A stretch of 64,000 bases of DNA from Corynebacterium epidermidicanis (GTDB lineage Bacteria; Actinomycetota; Actinomycetes; Mycobacteriales; Mycobacteriaceae), in NCBI RefSeq assembly GCF_001021025.1, contig NZ_CP011541.1, forward strand, positions 1,674,001 through 1,738,000, in the 5' to 3' direction. Below, one piece after another: positions 21,298 to 30,270 of this stretch (positions are counted from its first letter, which is position 1; each line of letters opens with the position of its first letter). The notes under the pieces were generated by a model. That model was not told the origin of the DNA. It saw only the letters and a list, made by a program, of their open reading frames with translations, and made no database searches. Both the position numbers and the translations under genes were made by a program.

Positions 21298-23502
21298 ATG
21301 ACTTCTTCACTCAACGTTGATCGCCAGGTGTGGCCAGGCGAGGCATACCCGCTCGGATCCACCTATGACGGCGCGGGAACCAATTTCGCACTCTTTTCTG
21401 ACATCGCCGAAAAGGTGGAACTCTGCCTCATTGACCGCGAGCAAAATGAAGAGCGCATCGTCCTGGAAGAAGTAGACGCACACATTTGGCACTGCTACCT
21501 GCCAGGAGTCCAGCCCGGCCAGCGCTATGGCTACCGAGTGTACGGCCCCTACGACCCGGCAAACGGGCATCGTTGTGACCCCAACAAGCTTTTGGTCGAT
21601 CCATACGCCAAGGCCTTCGACGGCGAATTCGACGGGCACCCGTCGCTATTTAGCTACGACATCAACAACCCCGAAGATCCCAACGCACGCAACGAAGAAG
21701 ACTCTTTGCTGCACACGATGCGTTCGGTTGTGATCAACCCCTTCTTCGATTGGGCCAATGACCGCGCTCCAAAAACTCCATATCACGAGACGGTCATCTA
21801 CGAAGCACACGTCAAGGGCATGACGATGACGCACCCAGATGTGCCGGAAAACCTCCGCGGCACCTATGCCGGCCTGGCGCACCCTGCGATCATCAGCTAT
21901 CTCAAGGACCTCGGCATCACCGCTATCGAGTTGATGCCGGTCCACCAGTTCCTGCAAGATGATCGCCTTCGCGAACTCGGACTGCGCAACTACTGGGGAT
22001 ACAATACCTTTGGCTTCTTCGCCCCGCATCATGATTACGCGGCCGCTACCAAGCCTGGTGGGGTGGTGTCGGAATTCAAGGGGATGGTGCGCGCATTCCA
22101 CGAGGCAGGCATCGAAGTGATCCTCGACGTGGTGTATAACCACACTGCCGAGGGTAACCACATGGGCCCAACGATTGCGTTCCGTGGCATCGACAACGCT
22201 GCTTATTACCGCTTAGTGGATTCCGACAAGCGCCACTACATGGACTACACCGGCACTGGTAACTCGCTCAATGTCCGCCACCCGCATTCCTTGCAGCTCA
22301 TCATGGATTCCCTGCGCTACTGGGTATCCGAGATGCACGTCGACGGCTTCCGCTTCGACCTCGCCTCAACGCTAGCTCGCGAGCTGCATGACGTAGACCG
22401 GCTCTCGGCATTCTTTGACCTGGTGCAACAGGACCCGATCGTCTCTCAAGTGAAGCTGATCGCCGAGCCGTGGGATATTGGCGAAGGTGGCTACCAGGTG
22501 GGCAACTTCCCACCGCTGTGGACGGAGTGGAACGGAAAGTACCGTGACACGGTGCGAGATTTCTGGCGCGGCGAGCCAGCCACCCTCGGCGAATTTGCCT
22601 CCCGGATCACCGGTTCCTCCGACCTTTACGCAAACAACGGCCGTCGCCCCACCGCTTCGATCAACTTCGTGACTGCTCACGACGGGTTCACCCTGAATGA
22701 CCTGGTGAGCTACAACGAAAAGCACAACGAGGCCAACGGTGAAGACGGTCGGGACGGCGAATCACACAACCGCTCCTGGAACTGTGGCGTCGAAGGTCCT
22801 ACCGACGATCCAGCAATCAATGAATTGCGCGCCCAGCAACGACGCAACTTCCTCACGACCCTGCTGCTCTCCCAAGGCACCCCCATGATCGCCCACGGTG
22901 ACGAGATGGGTCGCACTCAAGACGGCAACAACAACGTCTACTGCCAAGACTCGGAATTGTCGTGGATGGACTGGACACAGGCGGAAGCCAATGCGGACCT
23001 GCTCAATTTCACCTCCCGGCTACTAGAGATCCGCCGGAAGCATCCCGTTTTCCGTCGCCGCCGCTTCCTTGCAGGTGGCCCGTTGGGCGCCACAGATCTG
23101 CCGAAGCGCGACATCGCTTGGCTGAACCCAAGCGGCGAAGTCATGACCCAGGATGACTGGGGCTTCACCTCCGGCAAGTCCATCCAGGTCTACCTGAACG
23201 GTGACGCTATTTTGGAGCCTGACCAGCGCGGACAACGCGTTGAAGACGAGTCTTTCCTCTTGTGCTTCAACGCCTACCACGAGGACATCGACTTCACGTT
23301 GCCGTCCGAAGAGTTCGGACTCGAGTGGCAAGTCCTGGTAGACACTACTGAACCGACCGGCAAGCCACACTCTGACGAGCACATCGCCGCCGACGGCCAC
23401 CTCACAGTCCCCGGCCGATCGACCATTCTGCTCATCCAAACGAAGGCCCGAGGCGACGACGTCGACACTAGCAGCGTCGAGCCAAGCGTTGCCCCAGCTT
23501 AA
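21298..23502 (+). CDS. glgX: Glycogen debranching enzyme
   Basis: GH13 isoamylase-type enzyme that removes alpha-1,6 branches left by glycogen phosphorylase. 734 residues: an N-terminal carbohydrate-binding beta domain (about 1-130) and a TIM barrel with VDGFRFDLAS (catalytic Asp near 353), IAEPWD (Glu near 387) and VTAHDGF (Asp near 460). DVVYNHTAEG is the first conserved GH13 region. Together with glgP at the left edge and treY/treZ it makes a glycogen-to-trehalose set. A hairpin overlaps its stop codon. Confidence 0.97.
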   Translation: MTSSLNVDRQVWPGEAYPLGSTYDGAGTNFALFSDIAEKVELCLIDREQNEERIVLEEVDAHIWHCYLPGVQPGQRYGYRVYGPYDPANGHRCDPNKLLVDPYAKAFDGEFDGHPSLFSYDINNPEDPNARNEEDSLLHTMRSVVINPFFDWANDRAPKTPYHETVIYEAHVKGMTMTHPDVPENLRGTYAGLAHPAIISYLKDLGITAIELMPVHQFLQDDRLRELGLRNYWGYNTFGFFAPHHDYAAATKPGGVVSEFKGMVRAFHEAGIEVILDVVYNHTAEGNHMGPTIAFRGIDNAAYYRLVDSDKRHYMDYTGTGNSLNVRHPHSLQLIMDSLRYWVSEMHVDGFRFDLASTLARELHDVDRLSAFFDLVQQDPIVSQVKLIAEPWDIGEGGYQVGNFPPLWTEWNGKYRDTVRDFWRGEPATLGEFASRITGSSDLYANNGRRPTASINFVTAHDGFTLNDLVSYNEKHNEANGEDGRDGESHNRSWNCGVEGPTDDPAINELRAQQRRNFLTTLLLSQGTPMIAHGDEMGRTQDGNNNVYCQDSELSWMDWTQAEANADLLNFTSRLLEIRRKHPVFRRRRFLAGGPLGATDLPKRDIAWLNPSGEVMTQDDWGFTSGKSIQVYLNGDAILEPDQRGQRVEDESFLLCFNAYHEDIDFTLPSEEFGLEWQVLVDTTEPTGKPHSDEHIAADGHLTVPGRSTILLIQTKARGDDVDTSSVEPSVAPA

Positions 23503-23550
23503 CCTCCACTGCTCGTCCCGCTCGTCGATGCCCGTCGGCTAAGCTGGGGC
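23491..23550 (+). terminator. Possible terminator hairpin at glgX stop
   Basis: GCCCCAGCTTA at 23491-23501 pairs perfectly over 11 bases with TAAGCTGGGGC at 23540-23550. An overlapping alternative, TGCTCGTCCC/GGGGCGAGCA (23510-23519 with 23546-23555), is also possible. There is no long T run after it, so it may be an attenuating structure before the exonuclease gene and not a full terminator. Confidence 0.4.
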
Positions 23551-23594
23551 GAGCATATTTGTCCCACCTTCAACACCCCAAGGATCGAATTCCC

Positions 23595-25013
23595 GTGATC
23601 GCTGCGCATGGAGCACGCCTAACCGTCACCGCCGAAAGCATCGAGGTGACCTACACCCCGCTGCTCGCTGCTTTGCGACGCCACGCTCCCGCGAAACGCG
23701 ACCAGGACACGATTCGCATCGCGGACATCACTGATTTCGACCTTGACTTCCCCACGGAATTTTTGCGTGGAAAGGCTCGAATCGCTACGTCTTCTGGTAC
23801 TACGGAAATCGCCTTCTCCCCTAATCAACAGGACCAGGCGAAAGCTTTTTCCGATGCGGTCGCTGCGGCGCGCTCGGGCGAAATTCCACAGGATACCGCG
23901 GCGGTGACTGGCCTGAACTTCGTGGCGTTTGATGTGGAGACTGCAAATGCCGATTGGGGTTCGATCTGCCAAATGGGAGTGGCTCGCTTTCGCGACGGCC
24001 GGTTGGTGGAAACCAAATCCTGGAATGTCCGCCCTCCGGCAGGAATTGAAGAGTTTCATCCCGACAATATTGCGATTCACCACATCACCGCAGCCGACGT
24101 CGCTGATTGCCCACGGGTCGGCGAAACATTCACCGAACTGGTCGAATTCGTTGGCGACGATGTCATGGTGGCGCACAATGCCCAGTTTGATTTCACTGCG
24201 TTGCACCGCGCCGCGCTCTTAAGCGATGTTGCCTCACCAGAGTTCCGGTTTACCTGCACTCTGCTGCTTGCCCGCAAACTGCGCCTTGGGTTTGCCAACA
24301 ATCGGCTAAACACGCTTGCGGAGGGCTTCAAAGTGGAGCTCACTAAGCATCACGATGCTACCGCTGATGCGGTAGCATGCGGCGAGATCATGGCCGCCCT
24401 GGCCCGACGCACTAACCACCGGGGTTCACTGATCGACTTCTACCACGGCGAATCCTTTACTCTGGGCACTTTAGAGTCTGATCGGGTCTATCCCGTCCTT
24501 CGCGACCGCAGCGGAGCCAATGTTGCCCTGCAGCGCCGAAAGTGGGGGCTAGATACCTCGGTCGCTTCCCCTTCGAGCGCAGGCCAAGAACCAGACTTGT
24601 TCACTAGCGCCGCCAGCAATGAACCGGAGCTTGCGAGCCCTAAGAAAACCCAACGCGCCCCGTGGTCGAGGGTCGCTACCCCGGAAGAGGTTCCAGAACC
24701 GAACCCTAATGCAGATCAGAAAAGCCCCTTCTATCAGCAAAATGTGACACTCAGCGGTGATTTTGAACCCTTCGACAAAGGTCAGCTGTGGCAGGCCATC
24801 GCCGACCTTGGTGGCACGATCGGGAAGAATGTCACCAAAAAGACCACGATTGTGGTGTGCGGAGACTGGGCTACCAAAACTTCAAAGCAAAAACGCGCTG
24901 AGGAACTCATAGCCAAGGGCCAAAAAATTGCGCTGTGGCAGGCGGCCGAACTTTATACGGCACTTGGCCTGGACCCAACCCAGCCCCTCGAAGATGAAGA
25001 ACCCCCATTCTGA
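23595..25013 (+). CDS. DnaQ-type 3'-5' exonuclease with C-terminal BRCT domain
   Basis: About 472 residues. A PH-like or unknown N-terminal region (1-95) precedes a DEDDh exonuclease: FDVETA near 113 (first Asp/Glu), HNAQFDF near 198 and HHDATADA near 258. A linker rich in Pro and Ser leads to a BRCT-like domain (about 380-460) including GGTIGKNVTKKTTIVVCGD. Related proteins act as polymerase III epsilon-like exonucleases in repair. GTG 23595 is preferred, with AAGGA ten bases upstream; the frame extends to a TTG at 23559. Confidence 0.85.
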   Translation: MIAAHGARLTVTAESIEVTYTPLLAALRRHAPAKRDQDTIRIADITDFDLDFPTEFLRGKARIATSSGTTEIAFSPNQQDQAKAFSDAVAAARSGEIPQDTAAVTGLNFVAFDVETANADWGSICQMGVARFRDGRLVETKSWNVRPPAGIEEFHPDNIAIHHITAADVADCPRVGETFTELVEFVGDDVMVAHNAQFDFTALHRAALLSDVASPEFRFTCTLLLARKLRLGFANNRLNTLAEGFKVELTKHHDATADAVACGEIMAALARRTNHRGSLIDFYHGESFTLGTLESDRVYPVLRDRSGANVALQRRKWGLDTSVASPSSAGQEPDLFTSAASNEPELASPKKTQRAPWSRVATPEEVPEPNPNADQKSPFYQQNVTLSGDFEPFDKGQLWQAIADLGGTIGKNVTKKTTIVVCGDWATKTSKQKRAEELIAKGQKIALWQAAELYTALGLDPTQPLEDEEPPF

Positions 25014-25066
25014 GTTTTCTGTGCAGTTTTTCGCCCCGGGTGGGAACGATTCCATGGCTTGGCGCA

Positions 25067-25100
25067 GTCTAACTAAGTAGAAGCTTTTTTAGTTCCAGAC
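25067..25100 (+). other. Imperfect hairpin upstream of hypothetical gene
   Basis: AACTAA (25071-25076) pairs with TTAGTT (25089-25094), and the outer GTCT (25067-25070) with AGAC (25097-25100), flanking an AAGCTTTTTT core. It stands between the exonuclease stop and the next start and could end the first transcript. The T run lies within the stem-loop, so termination is doubtful. Confidence 0.35.
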
Positions 25101-25127
25101 TCAACCACTGCATGTTTTGGGGGAAAC

Positions 25128-25841
25128 ATGACAATTGTTACGCCGACTTCTACTGTCCACCTGCCATCGCCTACTAGTACGCCTAACACCTGGGTAGCGC
25201 CCGAGGGCAAGCTTGAGCTTGGCGCAATCCGGCCAGTGCTTCGCACTACCGCCGCGCTCGATGCTCAAACCTTAAGCAGCGAGCACTTCCCCGCCCAGCC
25301 TGCAAACATCGCGCTCTCCGCAGACTTTCGGGTCTGTTTTACCTCGCCCCACGCTGCCATGGATTCGGGGTTGCTTTCCTTCCAAGAGGTTCGGGTCCAC
25401 CAGCTGACCTGTCGGCAGTTGTGGCAACACAGCCAAAATAATGTCGTAGAAGCCGCTTGCACATCCCCGGCCACAGCATCGGCCACGCCATCATTTCTTG
25501 GTCGCGGCCAAGGTGCACACTTTCGCCTCCGCCCGGCGCGCGTGCTTCTGGACATAACAAGTCAAGGATTTCAGCTACATTCTTTGGTCTCGCCTACGTC
25601 GGCCTGGCTCACTCATCCTCGGCTGTTTTCCGCCATTCATAGCGATCTTTCTGCTCGGCTTGGCACTAATCAACTCAGCTATTTTTGTCCGGAGCCCGAA
25701 CTGCTGTTTGCCGTTCCAGCGCGCGACACCCTGCCTGCTGCGCAGTCCGTAGCTGCTCACTGGGCAAATTCTCCGGCGCTCATTACGGTCGCTCCAATAC
25801 GATGCCACTCGGGCTATCCACACGTCCTGACCGATTGGTAG
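25128..25841 (+). CDS. Hypothetical protein, unrecognised
   Basis: 237 residues starting at ATG 25128 after GGGGGAAAC, a good ribosome site. Composition is rich in Ser, Thr, Ala and Leu with no signal peptide, membrane helix or motif I know. It contains several Cys and His (for example the HQLTCRQLW segment) but no clear metal site. Codon use looks like that of neighbouring genes. It lies 98 bases before treY on the same strand; the longer treY-frame reading through its 3' half is not the treY start. Confidence 0.65.
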   Translation: MTIVTPTSTVHLPSPTSTPNTWVAPEGKLELGAIRPVLRTTAALDAQTLSSEHFPAQPANIALSADFRVCFTSPHAAMDSGLLSFQEVRVHQLTCRQLWQHSQNNVVEAACTSPATASATPSFLGRGQGAHFRLRPARVLLDITSQGFQLHSLVSPTSAWLTHPRLFSAIHSDLSARLGTNQLSYFCPEPELLFAVPARDTLPAAQSVAAHWANSPALITVAPIRCHSGYPHVLTDW

Positions 25842-25939
25842 TTGACCTTCGCATTCCAGCACGATTGAGTGATTCTACCTATGCTGGATTTCGGACAAAC
25901 CACCTAAAATCCAGTTACCTACCTAAGGATGATTGCACC

Positions 25940-28402
25940 ATGCGCCACCCCATTTCTGCCACCTACCGCCTACAGCTACGCGGACCGCAGGCTGATCCGC
26001 AGGGTCGCGCTTTTGGTTTCAAAGAGGCTGCCGATCAGGTGGAGTACCTAGCCCAGCTTGGCATTTCACATCTTTATTTGTCGCCGATTCTTACCTCGGT
26101 GCCGTCCTCAAATCACTCCTACGACGTCATCAACCCCACCGAAATCAATCCCGAGCTAGGCGGGATGGACGGATTCAAGCAACTCGCAGACAAAGCACAT
26201 GCAGCTGGGCTGGGGATAATCATCGACATTGTGCCAAACCATGTGGGCGTCGAAACGCCCCAGCTCAACGAGTGGTGGTGGGATGTCCTCAAGCGGGGAA
26301 AGGAGTCCCAGTACGAATCTTTCTTTGATATCGACTGGCACGAAGACAACGGTGCCGATGGCAAGTTGGGACTTCCAGTGCTTGGCGCAGAGGGCGACGA
26401 GGATAAGCTCGTGTTCGACGAGTTTCAGGGCGAGCCAGTTCTGAAGTATTACGACCACATTTTCCCTGTGGCGCCAGGAAGCATCGTTGATGACGACCCG
26501 CTCGGGACCTACCAAAAGCAGAGCTATCGCTTAATGTATTGGCGCGACGGAGTAATCGGCTACCGCCGGTTCTTCTCGGTCAACGGTTTGGCAGGGCTTC
26601 GTCAGGAAGATCCGCTGGTTTTCGAGCATACCCACACTGTGTTGCGCGAACTGGTTGCGCTCGATTTGATCGACGGGGTCCGCGTAGATCACCCTGATGG
26701 GCTGTCGGATCCGTTCGGCTACCTCACTCGGTTGCGGGATGTGTTGGGGCCGGACCGGTGGTTGATCATCGAGAAGATTTTGGGTGTGGACGAACCGCTG
26801 GATCCGCGCCTGAGCGTCGACGGCACCTCGGGCTACGATGCCCTGCGGGAATTCGACGGAGTGTTTGTCCATCGGGAAAGTGAAGATGCACTCAGTATGC
26901 TTTCCCTAGAGCAGACGGGATCTCCTTGGGATGCCAATAGCCTCGAAGCCACCGAACATGCCCTGAAACGCGAAGTTGCAACGAACGAGCTGGCAGCTGA
27001 GGTCCGTCGCCTCGCCCGGGCCATGCGCCGAGACAACTTCTCTACCGCCGGGCCACATGTTTCGGAAGAACAACTGATCGACACCATTGTTGAGCTCGTA
27101 GCATTCATGCCGGTCTACCGCGCCGATTACATATCGTTGTCTCGGGTTACCGCCCGGGTCATTGCCGACATGGCGCACCGCTTCCCTTCGCATCGCGATG
27201 CCCTCGACATTGTCGCCGCAGCCCTGCTTGCCGACGGCGAAGCCAAGACTCGATTCGCGCAAGTGTGTGGCGCCGTAATGGCGAAAGGCGTCGAAGACAC
27301 GACGTTTTACCAGGCATCTCGTCTGGTGGCCCTCCAGGAAGTCGGTGGCGCTCCCGGTAGGTTTGGTGTCTCCGCTGCCGAGTTCCACTTACTCCAGCAT
27401 GAACGCGCAATCCTGTGGCCAAGCAGCATGACCACGCTATCTACGCACGACACCAAGCGTGGCGAGGACGTGCGAGCCCGCATCATTGAGATCTCGGAGG
27501 TACCCAGCGAGTTTACCGAGTTCGTGCGCCGGGTCACCGCCATCACGCCACCACCAGACGGTGCGACCGGGCACTTTCTGCTGCAGAACCTCATCGGTAT
27601 TTGGCCTTCGGTGGGCAGCCCAAGCGCAAGTGTCCTGGCCCGATTCCAGGCCTATGCGAAAAAAGCAATCCGCGAAGCCGGAGTTCACACAACCTGGACC
27701 GAACCAAACGAACAATTCGAATCCTCGATCGAGCACTGGGTGGCGGCACTGTTCAATGGGCCAGCAACCAATCTCATCGCTGAGTTTGTGGCGACCATAG
27801 CGCATGCCGGAATCACCCTGACACTGGGACGAAAGCTTTTGCAGCTGATCGCCCCCGGGGTCCCGGATATTTACCAGGGCAATGAATTCTTTACTGATTA
27901 CCTGGTAGACCCCGATAACCGTGCCTTTGTTGACTACACCTCTCGCTCCCAGGCGCTGGCGCTGTTACAGGAGGTTGCGTTTCCCGCTGAGGCGCTGGCC
28001 CAGGCGCCCATCGCCCCGGACAACGCCGAGACCGACTACCCGCAAGTCTTTAGCAATCCCGACCTGGCCAAGCTCGCTATTACCAAGCAAAGCTTGGCGG
28101 TGCGCCAACAACACCCAGAATGTTTTGTCGGAGGCTCCTATCAGGCAGTGTTTGCGGTAGGCCCGGCTGAATCCCACGTTGTGGGCATAGCGCGTGGCTC
28201 ATCCATCCGCGATATTCGCGTGGTGGCCCTAGCAATGCGACGCCCGATCACTTTGGCCCGGCGCGGTGGCTGGGATGATACCTCGGTAACGCTTCCGGAG
28301 GGCCAGTGGGAAGATCAGCTGACGGGTCGTCGGTACGCGGGGGTGGTAGCTGCCAGCGAGATTTTTGCCACCCTTCCGACGGCCTTGCTAGTCGCTGTCT
28401 AG
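25940..28402 (+). CDS. treY: Maltooligosyl trehalose synthase
   Basis: Converts the reducing-end alpha-1,4 bond of maltodextrins to the alpha,alpha-1,1 bond of trehalose. 820 residues: GH13 barrel beginning ATYRLQL, LSPILTSVPSSNHSYDV, DIVPNHVGV, GVRVDHPDGL (catalytic Asp near 230), IIEKIL (Glu near 257) and THDTKRGEDVR (Asp near 500). ATG 25940 has AAGGA nine bases upstream. TreZ at 32 kb completes the pathway; trehalose is both an osmolyte and the mycolate carrier in corynebacteria. 30 bases separate it from the next gene. Confidence 0.96.
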   Translation: MRHPISATYRLQLRGPQADPQGRAFGFKEAADQVEYLAQLGISHLYLSPILTSVPSSNHSYDVINPTEINPELGGMDGFKQLADKAHAAGLGIIIDIVPNHVGVETPQLNEWWWDVLKRGKESQYESFFDIDWHEDNGADGKLGLPVLGAEGDEDKLVFDEFQGEPVLKYYDHIFPVAPGSIVDDDPLGTYQKQSYRLMYWRDGVIGYRRFFSVNGLAGLRQEDPLVFEHTHTVLRELVALDLIDGVRVDHPDGLSDPFGYLTRLRDVLGPDRWLIIEKILGVDEPLDPRLSVDGTSGYDALREFDGVFVHRESEDALSMLSLEQTGSPWDANSLEATEHALKREVATNELAAEVRRLARAMRRDNFSTAGPHVSEEQLIDTIVELVAFMPVYRADYISLSRVTARVIADMAHRFPSHRDALDIVAAALLADGEAKTRFAQVCGAVMAKGVEDTTFYQASRLVALQEVGGAPGRFGVSAAEFHLLQHERAILWPSSMTTLSTHDTKRGEDVRARIIEISEVPSEFTEFVRRVTAITPPPDGATGHFLLQNLIGIWPSVGSPSASVLARFQAYAKKAIREAGVHTTWTEPNEQFESSIEHWVAALFNGPATNLIAEFVATIAHAGITLTLGRKLLQLIAPGVPDIYQGNEFFTDYLVDPDNRAFVDYTSRSQALALLQEVAFPAEALAQAPIAPDNAETDYPQVFSNPDLAKLAITKQSLAVRQQHPECFVGGSYQAVFAVGPAESHVVGIARGSSIRDIRVVALAMRRPITLARRGGWDDTSVTLPEGQWEDQLTGRRYAGVVAASEIFATLPTALLVAV

Positions 28403-28432
28403 CGCCTGCGTGCAATAGGCTAAGTAGGCGTT

Positions 28433-29437
28433 ATGGGACACAAACATATCGCGCAGCTTGGCGCTACCTACCACGAGTTCAACCGCAATCACCCAACCAT
28501 CGCATCAGATGTGCGCGGTGTGATCGAGGAACAGCTTGCCGACGCCGGTGTGTCCTACGATCGGGTGGTTGCACGAGTGAAAACGTGGCGGTCATTACGT
28601 GCCAAGGCGCTCAAGCGCGATGAAACCGGCGCGTTCGTATACGCCGATCCCTGGCACGACATCAAGGACATCCTCGGCGTTAGGATCACTACCTTCTATT
28701 CCGCCGATATTCCGGTGGTACTGGATCTACTGAGCAAGTCTTTCGCAGTGAAGAAGTCGGTGGATAAGGCCGCTGAGACCCGAATTTCCGGCGGGTTCGG
28801 CTATGGCTCGCACCACTTGATTTTACAGGTGCGCCCCAATGATGACGACCTCAAGGACTACGTCGGCCTAGTTTTCGAGGTGCAAGTCCGCACCGTGCTG
28901 CAGCACGCGTGGGCTGAGTTTGAGCATGACATTCGCTACAAGGGAGCCGACCAGCAAGACCCGCGGGTAGATCGCGCGTTTACCCTGGCAGCTGGCCTGA
29001 TCGAGCTTGCTGACCAGCAATTTGACCAGATCGCCCAAATCCTCGGCGAAACCCCATCCAAGTCCGACGAAGTGGAACTCTCAGCGGAAACGCTGCCAGG
29101 CGTGTTGGCCATGCTCATCGGTAATCGCTTCCCCATGTCGCGCTCGGAATACTACGCCTGGCTGGAGGAAATCCTCGCTGTCAACGGCATCACCACCGTC
29201 GCCGAATTGCGCAAACTACTCGACGACCACACTATCGCAGACGTCGAAAAGGCACTCAACTATCAGTTTGTTCCTGGCCAAGTGCGCCTTATCGACGACC
29301 TTTTGCTCTGCCAATTCCGCGAGGACCACATCGCACGCACCAAAGACTCTGGCCACCGGGCGAAGTTTCGTGCACAGCGATTGAAAAAACGTCTCGAAAC
29401 GATGCGAAGTGCGGGCATCGTTGCGGAAAACAGGTAA
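28433..29437 (+). CDS. relS: Small alarmone synthetase (RelA/SpoT synthetase domain)
   Basis: 334 residues with only the (p)ppGpp synthetase domain and no HD hydrolase. Conserved parts: the basic segment RVKTWRSLRAKALKR (near 47-63), DIKDILGVRI (catalytic Asp), YGSHHL, FEVQVRT (Glu near 147) and HAWAEFEHDIRYK. The C-terminal 150 residues are alpha-helical and specific to this actinobacterial form. C. glutamicum has a small alarmone synthetase RelS at this same place beside treY. It probably makes ppGpp/pGpp under stress; linkage to trehalose synthesis may be functional or only conserved order. Confidence 0.87.
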   Translation: MGHKHIAQLGATYHEFNRNHPTIASDVRGVIEEQLADAGVSYDRVVARVKTWRSLRAKALKRDETGAFVYADPWHDIKDILGVRITTFYSADIPVVLDLLSKSFAVKKSVDKAAETRISGGFGYGSHHLILQVRPNDDDLKDYVGLVFEVQVRTVLQHAWAEFEHDIRYKGADQQDPRVDRAFTLAAGLIELADQQFDQIAQILGETPSKSDEVELSAETLPGVLAMLIGNRFPMSRSEYYAWLEEILAVNGITTVAELRKLLDDHTIADVEKALNYQFVPGQVRLIDDLLLCQFREDHIARTKDSGHRAKFRAQRLKKRLETMRSAGIVAENR

Positions 29438-29489
29438 GTTAATAGGCGTAGCTCAACAATTTTTTTCAGGTTTAGGAGACAGAGCAATT

Positions 29490-29618
29490 ATGGGTTCTTC
29501 CCTCGCAGACTTCCCACAGGTGGCAGACTTCATTCACGTCTGGGCCCTGGCAATCGCCGATTTCTTCCGCCCGATGGGCATCAATTTCCCACCGGCCGAC
29601 TGGGGTTTGAACTTGTAA
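29490..29618 (+). CDS. 42-residue small protein after relS
   Basis: ATG 29490 preceded by TTTAGGAGACAGAGC gives a 42-residue protein ending ADWGLNL, with an amphipathic or hydrophobic middle (FIHVWALAIADFF) and Pro-rich C-terminus. The in-frame extension upstream to 29409 overlaps relS and lacks a ribosome site. Length and amphipathic helix recall the short secreted porins of corynebacteria (PorA, PorH), but I see no sequence match to them. It ends two bases before the convergent S4 gene. Confidence 0.55.
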   Translation: MGSSLADFPQVADFIHVWALAIADFFRPMGINFPPADWGLNL

Positions 29619-29619
29619 C

Positions 29620-29997
29620 CTAGCGTCGGCCCATCAGCCGATCGATTTCGCGTCGTTCCCGCTTTGTGGGGCGACCTGCGCCTCGGTCTCGTCGTGGTAT
29701 CGAGGCCAGAATTTCTTTTGGCGGGGGCGGTGGCGAATGGTCCACGTAGCAGGTTCGCGCGATCGTCGCCCCCACTCGCTTGCGGATGGTTGATACCACT
29801 TCCACGTCATGCTCCCGGTGATCCACCCACACACGGACCCGGTCGCCAGGCACGACTGTTTGAGAAGGCTTCACGGCCACCCCGTTGAGTTTCACATGCC
29901 CGGCTTTGCATGCCTCGCCGGCCGCGGAGCGGGTTTTCATTAGTCGGACCGCCCACACCCAGGCGTCGATACGCACTGCCTCGCTGGTAACCTCCAT
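29620..29997 (-). CDS. S4-domain RNA-binding protein (Hsp15-like)
   Basis: About 125 residues. N-terminal S4 domain (RIDAWVWAVRLMKTRSAAGEA...GHVKLNG, residues 8-45), then VVPGDRVRVW and a basic C-terminal tail GRPTKRERREIDRLMGRR, the layout of Hsp15/RqcH-partner S4 proteins that bind 50S subunits or stalled rRNA. Start at ATG 29997; the frame extends to 30105 over the next gene and that part is Arg/Pro-rich shadow. Neighbour at 30006 on the same strand lies nine bases upstream. Confidence 0.85.
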   Translation of the reverse strand: MEVTSEAVRIDAWVWAVRLMKTRSAAGEACKAGHVKLNGVAVKPSQTVVPGDRVRVWVDHREHDVEVVSTIRKRVGATIARTCYVDHSPPPPPKEILASIPRRDRGAGRPTKRERREIDRLMGRR

Positions 29998-30005
29998 AGT
30001 TTGAT

Positions 30006-30239
30006 TTAGTACTGGTCCTTGTGATTGATGATCTTTTGGACGCGGGCGTAGTTCACTGCTCCGCCAACGACCGCGATCACGAGGCCCAGGACGAGGAAGA
30101 ACCACGAATGTGCCAGCAGCGCGAGTGCTACACCGCCGGCCACGCCACCAGCAACTGCGATCACACCGTTGCGAGAGTACTTTCGAACTGCCATTTTGCG
30201 CTGTTCAATTGGGTTACGAGGGAAGTTCTGCAAGGTCAT
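30006..30239 (-). CDS. Small membrane protein, two helices
   Basis: 77 residues: basic N-terminus (KMAVRKYSRN), a Gly/Val-rich helix about 25-43 (VIAVAGGVAGGVALALLA), then a second about 45-65 ending AVNYARVQKI. ATG 30239 has no ribosome site but a consensus -10 (TGC TAGAAT) ends eight bases upstream, which implies a leaderless mRNA; ATG 30194 (MAVRKYS) is the alternative. Conserved hypothetical in corynebacteria by position; function unknown. It is followed by the S4 protein. Confidence 0.65.
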   Translation of the reverse strand: MTLQNFPRNPIEQRKMAVRKYSRNGVIAVAGGVAGGVALALLAHSWFFLVLGLVIAVVGGAVNYARVQKIINHKDQY

Positions 30240-30256
30240 AAGCTGAAATTCTAGCA
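30240..30256 (-). promoter_or_regulatory. Leaderless promoter of small membrane gene
   Basis: On the minus strand an extended -10 TGC-TAGAAT (TAGAAT at 30248-30253) ends eight bases before ATG 30239, so transcription would start at or within a base or two of the start codon. This fits the absence of a Shine-Dalgarno sequence. Confidence 0.55.
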
Positions 30257-30270
30257 GTCAGAACGCGCAG

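Noticed and set aside
25685..25939. N-terminal extension of treY
   Set aside because: Overlaps the preceding gene, has no ribosome site, and TreY homologues begin at the ATG near 25940.
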